Below, in pieces: positions 36,402 through 44,246 of a DNA stretch of 64,000 nt; the stretch's first letter is position 1, and the number at the start of each line of letters is the position of its first letter. This DNA comes from Marinobacter halophilus (GTDB lineage Bacteria; Pseudomonadota; Gammaproteobacteria; Pseudomonadales; Oleiphilaceae): assembly GCF_003007685.1 (NCBI RefSeq), contig NZ_PXNN01000013.1, forward strand, positions 1-64,000, in the 5' to 3' direction. The position numbers and the translations under genes are program-made. A model generated the notes under the pieces. That model worked only from the letters and a program-made list of their open reading frames with translations, had not been told where the DNA came from and did not search any database.

Positions 36402-36770
36402 TCAATCCTGCTGCCAGCTCTGCACAGCTTCTTTGCCATGCTTCTCACGCCACTCATTCAGAGTTTTGTGATTGCCACCGCGGGTTTTAACCACTTCGCC
36501 GGTGTGCGGGTTTGTATAGGTTTTCATCGGGCGCTTGGCGCGGGTGCCTGTTGAGCTATCCGCTTTTGCACCTGAAATAGAAGGATCAATTGCCGTCAGA
36601 ATCTGCAGGAAATCTTTAGGTGATTTGTCATACTGCTTCATTAAATCACGAACTTTGCTTTCAAATTCCAGCTCGCCTTTAAGGGCCTGGTCTTTTTCAA
36701 GCTGTTCAAGCTCTGCGGTAAGCTTTTCCATAAGCTGTTTTTTCTGGTAGTAATCGTTAATCTTTGCCAT
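36402..36770 (-). CDS. mvaT: MvaT/MvaU-family H-NS-like nucleoid protein
   Basis: 122 residues. An N-terminal coiled-coil oligomerisation half (KQLMEKLTAELEQLEKDQALKGELEFESKVRDLMKQY) and the C-terminal DNA-binding motif KTYTNPHTGEVVKTRGGNHKTLNEWREKHG identify the MvaT family, which silences AT-rich acquired DNA in Pseudomonas relatives. AAGG lies 8 nt before the ATG and the upstream region is strongly AT-rich, suited to autoregulation. It sits inside a toxin-antitoxin cluster and near the AT-rich polysaccharide genes. Confidence 0.93.
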   Translation of the reverse strand: MAKINDYYQKKQLMEKLTAELEQLEKDQALKGELEFESKVRDLMKQYDKSPKDFLQILTAIDPSISGAKADSSTGTRAKRPMKTYTNPHTGEVVKTRGGNHKTLNEWREKHGKEAVQSWQQD

Positions 36771-36889
36771 GGAAATATAACCTTATATTTTGGGTCTTCA
36801 ATTAAAAATTGAATATGACTGAAAGTCAGGCGCAATAATAATAAACAATTCGCAAATTGGCAAAGTAAATTATTTAAAGTCGATAAACA

Positions 36890-36918
36890 AAAAAAGCTGA
36901 CAATGTTGTCAGCTTTTT
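36890..36918. terminator. Bidirectional terminator
   Basis: AAAAAGCTGACAA-TG-TTGTCAGCTTTTT. A 13-bp stem with A/T tails on both sides, 68 nt past the DUF2442 stop on the minus strand. Confidence 0.85.
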
Positions 36919-36922
36919 ATTT

Positions 36923-36975
36923 GGGGTCAGACCCCCGGACATTTCATGCGGCCAAATGCCTTGGGGTCTGACCCC
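36923..36975. repeat. Type-1 repeat, orientation B
   Basis: 53-nt core, CGGACATTT / AAATGCCTTGG (one change from AAATGTCTTGG), loop CATGCGGCC. It lies between the DUF2442 stop and the terminator. Confidence 0.9.
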
Positions 36976-36986
36976 AAGTTTAAATA

Positions 36987-37238
36987 TTAGGCAGCTCTAT
37001 TACGCTTTGGGTGAGTTTGATCTCCACGGCCAGCAAGCAGTCCTTTTACGCTTATATCTTCGTCCAGGTTATCCCAATGAATGCCGTGAACACTCAACTC
37101 AAACTCTTGCAGCTCCTCTTTTGAGGCGCGCAAGAGTCTCGGAAACCAGGCCAGCGGTGCGCCGATGGTTCTGCCATCAGACAGAAGAACCCACAAATTA
37201 TCCTCATCAAACCAGACTTTCTCAGGCGAAATAGTCAT
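36987..37238 (-). CDS. DUF2442 domain protein
   Basis: 83 residues (VWFDEDNLWVLLSDGRTIGAPLAWFPRLLRASKEELQEFELSVHGIHWDNLDEDISVKGLL), a full DUF2442 domain with the typical GIHWxxLDEDISVxGLL end. It overlaps the DUF4160 gene upstream by 17 nt in another frame. Pairs like this are common and are suspected, not proven, to be toxin-antitoxin or regulatory modules. Confidence 0.88.
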   Translation of the reverse strand: MTISPEKVWFDEDNLWVLLSDGRTIGAPLAWFPRLLRASKEELQEFELSVHGIHWDNLDEDISVKGLLAGRGDQTHPKRNRAA

Positions 37239-37464
37239 GCCATGCCTCCTCCAAACACTTCCGGTTTTGCTCTGTTACTTCCAACAATACCCGAATTGTA
37301 CGAGCATCAAAACCGTCATTTCTTGCGAGAGCCACCTCAGGAGTCAGCCAAAACTTGGCTTCTTTCCCGGCAGAGCGCACGTGAATGTGTGCAGGTTCAA
37401 ACGGCTCCCCTTCATTTGAATAGAAAAAGAACTTGAAACCCTGATATCGAAATACTACGGGCAT
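37222..37464 (-). CDS. DUF4160 domain protein
   Basis: 80 residues: MPVVFRYQGFKFFFYSNEGEPFEPAHIHVRSAGKEAKFWLTPEVALARNDGF, a complete DUF4160 with the conserved EPAHIHV motif. GGAGAGAG precedes the ATG. First gene of the DUF4160-DUF2442 pair. The short basic/aromatic fold is suggestive of a small toxin, but there is no direct evidence here. Confidence 0.88.
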   Translation of the reverse strand: MPVVFRYQGFKFFFYSNEGEPFEPAHIHVRSAGKEAKFWLTPEVALARNDGFDARTIRVLLEVTEQNRKCLEEAWHDYFA

Positions 37465-37508
37465 GAAACTCTCTCCGTCCTTGGAGTGATGGTGATTGGT
37501 GATTGGCG

Positions 37509-37551
37509 CCTACAAAGGGGTCTGACCCGTAGGGTCAGACCCCTTTGTAGG
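37509..37551. repeat. Perfect 20-bp palindromic module-B repeat
   Basis: CCTACAAAGGGGTCTGACCC, loop GTA, then its exact complement ending CCCCTTTGTAGG. It shares the AGACCCCTTTGTAG string with module B of type-2 repeats. It lies 33 nt past the stop of the UDP-sugar dehydrogenase and could act as its terminator. Confidence 0.82.
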
Positions 37552-37583
37552 CTGATTGATTTGGAGACCGAACCACGAACTGA

Positions 37584-38846
37584 TTACAACCGCAAATCAG
37601 CCTGCCCCAGCGGCAACACGCCTTTCAGATCAAATAACACACCATTACTGTTACCAAACGCCCGCAACTCCTGGGCCGACAACTGAGCGTATTCCCGATG
37701 TGGCACGGCCAGCAATACCGCATCGTATTTACCCTTTTCAGGTTCTGGCACCAGAGAAATACCATACTCATGCACGGCTTCTGAATTATCAGCCCAGCAG
37801 TCGGTCACATCGACATTACAGCCAAAGTCTTCAAGTTCTTTAACCACATCAATAACACGGGTATTGCGCAAATCCGGGCAATTTTCTTTAAAGGTAAAGC
37901 CCATAACTAATACCCGGGATGTGGCAATCGTCTGACCCTTCTTGATCATCGCCTTAACCAGTGCGGCTGCAGCGTAAGGCCCCATGTTGTCATTTACCCG
38001 GCGCCCCGCCAGGATAATCTCCGGGTTATAACCAATCGCCTGCGCTTTATGGGTCAGATAATACGGATCCACACCAATACAATGGCCGCCCACCAGGCCA
38101 GGCTTGAATGGCAGGAAGTTCCATTTGGTACCGGCGGCGGCCAACACTTCATGGGTATCAATGCCCAGGCGCGCAAATATCATGGACAGCTCATTCATCA
38201 GCGCAATATTCAAATCCCGCTGGGTATTCTCAATAACCTTTGCCGCCTCAGCCACTTTAATCGAGCTGGCTTTATGGGTGCCGGCGGTAATGATATCGGC
38301 GTACAGGGCGTCCACTTCCTCGGCAATCTCCGGAGTAGAGCCAGACGTCACCTTCATGATCGTCGTCACCCGGTGCTCTTTGTCACCCGGATTGATCCGC
38401 TCCGGGCTGTAACCGGCGAAGAAGTCCTGGTTGAACGTCAGGCCAGACACCTTTTCCAGCACCGGCACACACACCTCTTCCGTGGCGCCCGGATACACGG
38501 TGGATTCGTAGATCACGATATCGCCCCGCTTGAGCACCTTGCCCACGCTCTCACTGGCCTTCACCAACGGCGTCAGGTCCGGGGTTTTGTATTCATCAAT
38601 CGGCGTGGGCACCGTCACGATATAAATCTGACAATCGGCGATGCCGTCCAGAGAGTCGGTGAACGACATAAACTTGGATTCCGCCAGCTCATCGGCAGAC
38701 ACCTCACGGGTAAAGTCCACGCCATCCTTAAGCTCGGCAATGCGCTTGCTGTTGATATCAAAACCGACCACCTCGCGCTTCCCGCCAAAGGCCGCTGCCA
38801 AAGGCAGACCCACATAGCCAAGACCTACCACTGCAATCTTTTTCAT
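37584..38846 (-). CDS. UDP-N-acetylhexosamine/UDP-glucose 6-dehydrogenase (TviB/WbpA type)
   Basis: 420 residues. NAD-binding [10 protein letters not shown] (8-17), the catalytic region with [12 protein letters not shown] (nucleophile Cys), [17 protein letters not shown] and [14 protein letters not shown] place it with TviB/WbpA-type enzymes that oxidise UDP-GlcNAc or UDP-GalNAc to uronic acids. It would feed the surface polysaccharide made downstream. The ATG at 38846 is used; the longer frame includes a type-1 repeat. It is separated from the main cluster by hipBA and the RNase gene. Confidence 0.9.
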   Translation of the reverse strand: MKKIAVVGLGYVGLPLAAAFGGKREVVGFDINSKRIAELKDGVDFTREVSADELAESKFMSFTDSLDGIADCQIYIVTVPTPIDEYKTPDLTPLVKASESVGKVLKRGDIVIYESTVYPGATEEVCVPVLEKVSGLTFNQDFFAGYSPERINPGDKEHRVTTIMKVTSGSTPEIAEEVDALYADIITAGTHKASSIKVAEAAKVIENTQRDLNIALMNELSMIFARLGIDTHEVLAAAGTKWNFLPFKPGLVGGHCIGVDPYYLTHKAQAIGYNPEIILAGRRVNDNMGPYAAAALVKAMIKKGQTIATSRVLVMGFTFKENCPDLRNTRVIDVVKELEDFGCNVDVTDCWADNSEAVHEYGISLVPEPEKGKYDAVLLAVPHREYAQLSAQELRAFGNSNGVLFDLKGVLPLGQADLRL

Positions 38847-38861
38847 TAATCCTCCCATTTT

Positions 38862-38914
38862 GGGGTCAGACCCCAAGACATTTTGATCGGTCAAATGTGC
38901 GGGGGTCTGACCCC
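38862..38914. repeat. Type-1 repeat, orientation A
   Basis: 53-nt core, CAAGACATT / AAATGTGCG, loop region TGATCGGTC. It lies between the dehydrogenase start and the second hipA stop (38916). It is the last full copy in the window. Confidence 0.9.
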
Positions 38915-38915
38915 A

Positions 38916-39620
38916 CTATTTGATGTTCTGCTGATAGGCTTGATCAAGCTGCTGCTGGATCAGCCGGGTAGTCTCAGCGCTCACGCCAAGCGCCTTCGCC
39001 GTGGCGGAAAAATCGGCCAAGGCATTCAGTACACGATCTATTCCCTGTCTCGCCTGTTCCCAGCTGGCAAAGCCTGCTTCGGCGGCCAACTTTTGCATGG
39101 CCTTCAACGGCGGATTCTTGCCAAACCCGGCGTAAGCCGTGCTGTGTTCGCCAAACCGGCCGGGGCTGAAGGTCACGTCATAGAATGGTGCAGGCTGCCA
39201 ATCACCACCATCGCTTTGCAGAAACGCCCAGTTCTTGCTGTGATCGTCCTGGTTCACCGCGAACAAATTAAACACTGCGCGCAAAAACTGCAGCTGCGCC
39301 GCGTTAACGCCACGGCATAACTGGCCACTGGCTTTGATCAAATCCTCATAATCCAGGCTGGGTGCCCGGAAGTCCGCATCCAGCAAACCGCAGGCACTGT
39401 GCAAATGAATGCAACCGGGCACATCCTCTGGGCGCCACACCCGGTCAAATCGCTCAACCGCTAACCAGGCCCTGGCACCCGATGCCTCGGGAGCCGGCAG
39501 AAGCTGCCAGCGGGGAGGCTGCAATCCCGCGCGTTCTGCCAATGATAAATAAACCGCTTCACACAGCCCTTCTTCATGGCCTAGCGGCAGATTGGCAGAG
39601 GTAAACTTAACGAGGGGCAA
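38916..39620 (-). CDS. Short HipA-like kinase lacking the N-terminal domain
   Basis: 234 residues, little more than half a usual HipA. It begins at MPLVKFTS, the strand carrying the ATP-binding Lys, and contains VERFDR and the catalytic motif NQDDHSKNWAF plus DVTFSPG (in place of YDIxxS). The whole HipA_N/couple domain and the Gly-rich loop region are missing. The start is 3 nt after a HipB-like gene, so the order is hipB-hipA. It may be a truncated relic or a compact HipT-like kinase, where the N-terminal part is a separate protein; no such protein is seen next to it. Confidence 0.8.
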   Translation of the reverse strand: MPLVKFTSANLPLGHEEGLCEAVYLSLAERAGLQPPRWQLLPAPEASGARAWLAVERFDRVWRPEDVPGCIHLHSACGLLDADFRAPSLDYEDLIKASGQLCRGVNAAQLQFLRAVFNLFAVNQDDHSKNWAFLQSDGGDWQPAPFYDVTFSPGRFGEHSTAYAGFGKNPPLKAMQKLAAEAGFASWEQARQGIDRVLNALADFSATAKALGVSAETTRLIQQQLDQAYQQNIK

Positions 39621-39623
39621 AAC

Positions 39624-39896
39624 TCACTGGGCAAGCACCTCATCCAGTGAACGGGGCATAGGCTCTTGCTCCGCGCTCGTCAAATCCTGTAACCGATGAA
39701 GATCATCCACGCACTGCCACAACAGCAAAAACTGCCGTAATGAAATCTGCCCCGTGGTTTCAAACTTCTTGATGGTGGGTGCCGGCACAGTACTGCGCTC
39801 CGCCAGCGCCGCCCGCGACCACTTCAAGGTCTTCCGCCGCTCCTGCACATACGCCGACAAAGCAACCTGTACATCCCGCCCTGAAATTAGATTCAC
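39624..39896 (-). CDS. HipB-like antitoxin (second locus)
   Basis: 90 residues with a helix-turn-helix (LSAYVQERRKTLKWSRAALAERSTVPAPTIKKFETTGQISLRQFLLLWQ). It is closer to the Xre regulators paired with short HipA kinases than to the other HipB in this window. The downstream kinase starts 3 nt after its stop. Upstream is an AT-rich promoter-like stretch and a solitary repeat arm. Confidence 0.85.
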   Translation of the reverse strand: MNLISGRDVQVALSAYVQERRKTLKWSRAALAERSTVPAPTIKKFETTGQISLRQFLLLWQCVDDLHRLQDLTSAEQEPMPRSLDEVLAQ

Positions 39897-39965
39897 AGAG
39901 ACACCTTCATATCCAAAAACCTGTTAATTATATCAAATTGGACACAGTAGTATCTATTCATAGTT

Positions 39966-39978
39966 GGGGTCAGACCCC
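39966..39978. repeat. Solitary GGGGTCAGACCCC core
   Basis: One 13-nt palindromic core with no partner, 8 nt past the stop of the RNase gene. Confidence 0.75.
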
Positions 39979-39985
39979 AAATCTG

Positions 39986-41635
39986 TTAGTTCGGTATCAC
40001 CACAGCAGCCTCAGGCAGGCTATCACGCAACTTCCCCTGCAACGCCCGCTTAGCCCCATCATCCCCATGCACAATCCGGATCTCGCTGGGCGGTTGGGGA
40101 ATGCCTTCCACAAAGCGCAGCAAATCTTCCTGCCCGGCGTGGGCGGAGTAGCCGCCGACGGTGTGTACCTGGGCGCGGATGTCATACCGTTCGCCATCCA
40201 GCTCTACCCAGCCACCGCGAGGGCCGTAGGTGAGAATGTCCCGGCCGGGAGTGCCGGCGGCCTGGTAGCCGACGAACAGCACGTCATTACGGGCTTCACC
40301 CAGCATCGCTTTCAGATAATTTACCACCCTGCCGCCGGCGCACATACCGGAACCTGCGAGAACCACGCAAGGGCGGTGAGATTTGGCCAGATAATTTACG
40401 GCGTTGAGGTGATCTTCGTGGGAATTGATAACGGTGAGCTGTTCGAAGGAAAGCGGGTGGCGGCCAGAGCTGACCACGGCTCGGGCTTCTTCGTCCCAGA
40501 AGGGCTTAAGGTCGCGGTAGATTCTGGTGAATTCGGCGGCCAGGGGGGAGTCGACGACGATTTCGAGGTTGCGCCAGGTGAGAGGCTTGCTACGGGGTCC
40601 GCTACGGGGTCTGTCCCCTTGGGGACTGACCCCAAACGCACCAAGCCTAGAGTCAGCCGCTGGCAGAAGGGTGGGGTCTGACCCCAAGGGGTCAGACCCC
40701 TTTGCAGCCTGCAAAATAGCCTCATCACCAAACTCCGCAATCAGCCCCTCAATCTCATACAACAATTCCTGAGTCCGGCCAATGCTGAACGCCGGGATCA
40801 ACACCGTGCCGCCGTCTTCCAGCGCGTGCTCCAACACCGCTTTCAAACGATAGCGCCTCGTTTCACGGTCTTCGTGGTTCTTGTCACCGTAGGTGCTTTC
40901 AATCACCAAGCGATCTGCCCGCTCGGGCGGCGACGGTTCCGGCAACAGGGGCGAATGCGGTGCGCCCAGATCGCCGCTGAATACGATCCGCTCAGACTCC
41001 GCACCAGACACCGCATCACATTCCACATAAGCCGAGCCGAGAATATGCCCAGCCCTCTGTAAGCGAACCTTCAGGCTCGCGCCACCCTCATCAAACACCG
41101 AATGCCATTGCCCATAAGGCACCGGCACAATGCGCGAGCGAATCACATCCAGCACCCGGTTGATCAAGCCACGGTTACGGGTGAAGCCGATTTTCAGGGC
41201 GTCTTCCAGGATTTCCGGAAGCATGATGGCGGAGGGTTCGGAGCAGATGATGGGGCCGTCGAAGCCGGCGGCGAGCAGGTAGGGAATGCGGCCTACGTGG
41301 TCGATGTGCACGTGAGTGACCACCAAAGCGCGGATGTGGCTGATGGGGAATTCGATGGCCAGGTCTTCGGCAGTACTGCGGGTTTTGGCTTCGGTGCCCT
41401 GGAACAGGCCGCAGTCTATGAGGATGCCGAGGTTTGGTACGCGCTTGCGACGGGGTCTGCCCCCTTGGGGACTGACCCCAATGGCACGAGCTTGAGCTTG
41501 GGTGGAGTCTGGCGCTGGCTTATGGGTGGGGTCTGACCCCAAGGGGTCAGACCCCTTGATAGCCTGCAACAACCGGAGTTCATGGCATGAGCCCGTCACA
41601 CCATCTACAGCACCATGATGAATAATATCTATCAT
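39986..41635 (-). CDS. Metallo-beta-lactamase/beta-CASP RNase with two repeat-coded insertions
   Basis: 549 residues, about 80 more than expected for this Ysh1-like family of RNA-processing nucleases. Metal ligands: THVHIDHVG (His108, His110, Asp112, His113), HILGSAY (His197), SGDLG (Asp222), and the C-terminal SAHAGQ and IVHGDDGAK. The extra length comes from two segments, about residues 23-66 and 307-348, both reading KGSDPLGSDPT ... GVSPQG-RPR, coded by type-2 repeats. Removing them restores the expected joins HELRL-LGILIDCGLFQG and IAEFG-WRNLEIVVDSPLA. Both lie in loops between conserved strands, so the enzyme may still fold. Start MIDIIHHGAVDGVTGSCHEL fits the family. Confidence 0.9.
   Translation of the reverse strand: MIDIIHHGAVDGVTGSCHELRLLQAIKGSDPLGSDPTHKPAPDSTQAQARAIGVSPQGGRPRRKRVPNLGILIDCGLFQGTEAKTRSTAEDLAIEFPISHIRALVVTHVHIDHVGRIPYLLAAGFDGPIICSEPSAIMLPEILEDALKIGFTRNRGLINRVLDVIRSRIVPVPYGQWHSVFDEGGASLKVRLQRAGHILGSAYVECDAVSGAESERIVFSGDLGAPHSPLLPEPSPPERADRLVIESTYGDKNHEDRETRRYRLKAVLEHALEDGGTVLIPAFSIGRTQELLYEIEGLIAEFGDEAILQAAKGSDPLGSDPTLLPAADSRLGAFGVSPQGDRPRSGPRSKPLTWRNLEIVVDSPLAAEFTRIYRDLKPFWDEEARAVVSSGRHPLSFEQLTVINSHEDHLNAVNYLAKSHRPCVVLAGSGMCAGGRVVNYLKAMLGEARNDVLFVGYQAAGTPGRDILTYGPRGGWVELDGERYDIRAQVHTVGGYSAHAGQEDLLRFVEGIPQPPSEIRIVHGDDGAKRALQGKLRDSLPEAAVVIPN
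40600..40714 (-). repeat. Type-2 composite repeat inside the RNase gene (copy 2)
   Basis: Module A (GCTACGGGGTCTGTCCCC, TTGGGGACTGACCCC, AAACGCACCAAGC) followed by module B (GCTGGCAGAAGGGTGGGG, TCTGACCCCAAGGGG, TCAGACCCCTTTGCAGCCTGC split over the join). The 5' edge has a small tandem duplication of GCTACGGGGTC. On the coding strand it reads AAKGSDPLGSDPTLLP ... FGVSPQGDRPRS without stops. Confidence 0.88.
41446..41570 (-). repeat. Type-2 composite repeat inside the RNase gene (copy 1)
   Basis: Module A (GACGGGGTCTGCCCCC, TTGGGGACTGACCCC, AATGGCACGAGC) and module B (GGCGCTGGCTTATGGG, TGGGGTCTGACCCC, AAGGGGTCAGACCCC, TTGATAGCCTGC). On the coding strand it reads AIKGSDPLGSDPTHKP ... IGVSPQGGRPRR. 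Same orientation and reading phase as the other copy. Confidence 0.88.
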
Positions 41636-41663
41636 GCAACAATCCTTGTTCTACCGGAAACAA

Positions 41664-43610
41664 TCAATTAAGGCGAATAACCTTACCACCCGATTCCTCG
41701 GCACCCATCCCGTGGCCGCCGCTGCACCAAACCAGGTCAGACATTTCATCGTTCGGCGAATAACCGGTTTTCGCCTCTTTCAGCAGTTCAATCACCAAAC
41801 CACAGTCAAAAGTCTGGCTCGCCCTGGCGAACTTGCCCAGCAAGTCCTCAACCTGGGTCCACGGCATGGATACTTCTCTCGCCATCATAATACGGGGATG
41901 TGACGTTCCCTGAGGGTTGTCACCAATCAACAACTCCTCGTACAACTTCTCACCTGGGCGCAACCCCGTGTAGATAATCTCGATGTCACCATCCGGCTGC
42001 TCTTGATCTTTCTCCGCCAACCCCATCAGATGAACCATCTTACGGGCCAGATCGGCGATTTTTACCGGCTCGCCCATATCCAGAACAAACACCTCGCCGC
42101 CCTGCCCCATGCTCCCAGCCTGCAACACCAGCTGGCTGGCCTCCGGAATGGTCATGAAGTAACGAATGATATCCGGGTGGGTAACGGTAATCGGGCCACC
42201 GTCACGAATTTGGTCGCGGAACAGTGGTACAACAGACCCAGAAGAACCCAGTACATTGCCAAAGCGCACCATCGAGAAAACGGTTTTGCTCTGGCGCTGC
42301 GCCAAACCTTGCAGTACCAACTCAGCCATACGCTTGCTGGCACCCATCACATTGGTCGGGCGCACAGCTTTGTCTGTGGAAATCAACACAAAGCGCTCAA
42401 CACCGGCCGCAATCGCCGCCTCGGCCGTGTGCCAGGTGCCGAACACGTTATTCTGAATGCCTTCAATCACATTATGCTCAACCAAAGGCACATGCTTGTA
42501 GGCCGCTGCGTGATAGACGCTTTGAACACCAAACGCCCGCATCACCGCTTCACCCCGGCGGCGATGAGTAACACTGCCTAGCACGGCATGCAGCGATACC
42601 TCCAACCCTTCAATCTGATTGATGGACTGCAATTCACGCTCAATGGCATAAAGCGAAAACTCCGATTGCTCAAACAGAACCAAAGCCTTGGGCTTGTGCC
42701 TTAAAATCTGACGGCAAAGTTCGGAGCCAATGGAACCGCCCGCACCCGTAACCATCACCGACTTACCAAACAGCTCTTGAGCGACAATGGCGGCATCTGG
42801 CCTCACTGGATCACGCCCCAACAAGTCCTCGATTTCCAGGTCACGAATATCGTTGATCCGAGCCTGCCCGGCCACCAGTTCAGACATGGAGGGAACGGTC
42901 TGAACGGGAACAGAAAGCCTCTCCAGGACCCGCATTAACGCTTTACGGTTTACCGGCGTCGAGTCCTCAAGAGCAAGTAGAACGCGAGAAGCGCCGAGCT
43001 TACGAACTGCTTTTTCAATATGGTCAACAGAATATACGGGCAGATTGCCGATCAGCGACTTATGGTTAGAGTCAACCATCGAAATAAAGCCAATAGGCCT
43101 GTATTCGGTGCCCTGCGCCAATGCAGATGCCAACTGCATTCCCTTCATACCGGCGCCAACGATTAGTACGCCGTCTTTGACCTTGTCACCGCGCCACCGA
43201 ACCACTGCCCGAACCGCAAACCGAGTTCCAGCCACCAAAAGGAAAGCAAACGCACCGTAGATTACAGGTACAGAGCGAGGCACCAGCGTCTGGAACAGAA
43301 AACCGAAAACAATGAGTGCCACACTGGAGATAATTACGCCGCCGATAATCGCCAAAAAAGCATGTTCACTCAGGTAACGAATAACTGCACGATACAACCC
43401 CAACTTGACGAAGGCGCCAATCGTGACCAATACCGTTGCCATTGATACCCAAAGCTGCTTTTCTGATGGGAGCCAAGCCATGCTTTCAAAACGCAAAGCA
43501 AAGGCGCACCACACAGCAAAGGACAGCAACGTAAAATCCGTCAAAACAGATATCAGCCGCTTTATAGGGCGGGGCAAACCCAGTACTTTATTGATCAATG
43601 TGGATTTCAA
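41664..43610 (-). CDS. Membrane-anchored UDP-sugar 4,6-dehydratase (WbpM/CapD/PglF family)
   Basis: 648 residues. Four N-terminal membrane helices (about 15-135), a CoA-binding-like Rossmann domain (LIVGAGMKGMQLA) and a C-terminal SDR dehydratase with GAGGSIGSELCRQIL, and STDKAVRPTNVMGASKR, where Met-Gly-Ala-Ser-Lys replaces the usual YxxxK as in WbpM. These enzymes make 4-keto-6-deoxy UDP-sugars for O-antigen. A 28-nt gap separates it from the RNase gene, so it is the end gene of the polysaccharide operon. Confidence 0.93.
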   Translation of the reverse strand: MKSTLINKVLGLPRPIKRLISVLTDFTLLSFAVWCAFALRFESMAWLPSEKQLWVSMATVLVTIGAFVKLGLYRAVIRYLSEHAFLAIIGGVIISSVALIVFGFLFQTLVPRSVPVIYGAFAFLLVAGTRFAVRAVVRWRGDKVKDGVLIVGAGMKGMQLASALAQGTEYRPIGFISMVDSNHKSLIGNLPVYSVDHIEKAVRKLGASRVLLALEDSTPVNRKALMRVLERLSVPVQTVPSMSELVAGQARINDIRDLEIEDLLGRDPVRPDAAIVAQELFGKSVMVTGAGGSIGSELCRQILRHKPKALVLFEQSEFSLYAIERELQSINQIEGLEVSLHAVLGSVTHRRRGEAVMRAFGVQSVYHAAAYKHVPLVEHNVIEGIQNNVFGTWHTAEAAIAAGVERFVLISTDKAVRPTNVMGASKRMAELVLQGLAQRQSKTVFSMVRFGNVLGSSGSVVPLFRDQIRDGGPITVTHPDIIRYFMTIPEASQLVLQAGSMGQGGEVFVLDMGEPVKIADLARKMVHLMGLAEKDQEQPDGDIEIIYTGLRPGEKLYEELLIGDNPQGTSHPRIMMAREVSMPWTQVEDLLGKFARASQTFDCGLVIELLKEAKTGYSPNDEMSDLVWCSGGHGMGAEESGGKVIRLN

Positions 43611-43664
43611 GTCGCTGCCCCTTGCCTTAATTTATGCCGTCCGAAGTCATCACTCCAACAACAA

Positions 43665-44216
43665 TCAATGGCGCACCCTGTCACCGGCACCCTTTCCTGA
43701 CACCGTCATAAAAATATACCGAAAATAGTCAAAGACACTCAAAGATTTAAGCATCTTTTGATCCATTTCAGCTAGTAGCTCCGGTGTGGACATGTCGATA
43801 TTGTTGACCTGAGCTAACCCGGTTATACCCGGTCGCACCTCCAGCACTCCCCTCGATTCCCTTTCTCGAATCAGCTCTTCTTGATTAAATAAACATGGAC
43901 GTGGCCCAACGAGGCTCATTTCACCCTTAAGAACATTCCAAAGCTGTGGCAACTCATCCAGTTTCGTACGCCGAAGAAAACGACCAAAAGGCGTGATGTC
44001 AGCAGAATCCGCCATATGGCTTGCGACAGACGCCGTACCTTTCTTCATTGTGCGGAACTTCACCAATATAAATGGTTTCCTGTTTCTGCCAACCCGTTGT
44101 TGAGTGAAAATTGGTGAACCGGTGTCAAAAAAACCAATAACAACAAGAATAACCAATACCGGAAAAATCAGTATCAGCCCAAATAACGAAATACAAAAAT
44201 CGAGAATACGGATCAC
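43665..44216 (-). CDS. Polyprenyl-phosphate sugar-1-phosphate transferase (PglC/WbaP C-domain type)
   Basis: 183 residues. One hydrophobic N-terminal re-entrant helix (ILDFCISLFGLILIFPVLVILVVIGFF), then SPIFTQQRVGRNRKPFILVKFRTM, TPFGRFLRRTKLDELPQLWNVLKGEMSLVGPRP and VRPGITGLAQV, the hallmarks of the monotopic phosphoglycosyl transferases. It loads the first sugar phosphate onto undecaprenyl phosphate. A second, unrelated initiating enzyme (WecA type) is encoded at 54380. Confidence 0.94.
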   Translation of the reverse strand: MIRILDFCISLFGLILIFPVLVILVVIGFFDTGSPIFTQQRVGRNRKPFILVKFRTMKKGTASVASHMADSADITPFGRFLRRTKLDELPQLWNVLKGEMSLVGPRPCLFNQEELIRERESRGVLEVRPGITGLAQVNNIDMSTPELLAEMDQKMLKSLSVFDYFRYIFMTVSGKGAGDRVRH

Positions 44217-44246
44217 TCAATTACCCCAACCTTAATGTAAATATAG

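Noticed and set aside
38847..38894. N-terminal extension of the UDP-sugar dehydrogenase ([14 protein letters not shown])
   Set aside because: Repeat-coded; the Rossmann motif starts properly at [13 protein letters not shown].
901..38914. Regularly recurring palindromic repeats that might suggest a CRISPR array
   Set aside because: Copies are kilobases apart with genes between them, are inverted repeats and lack unique short spacers; no cas genes are present.
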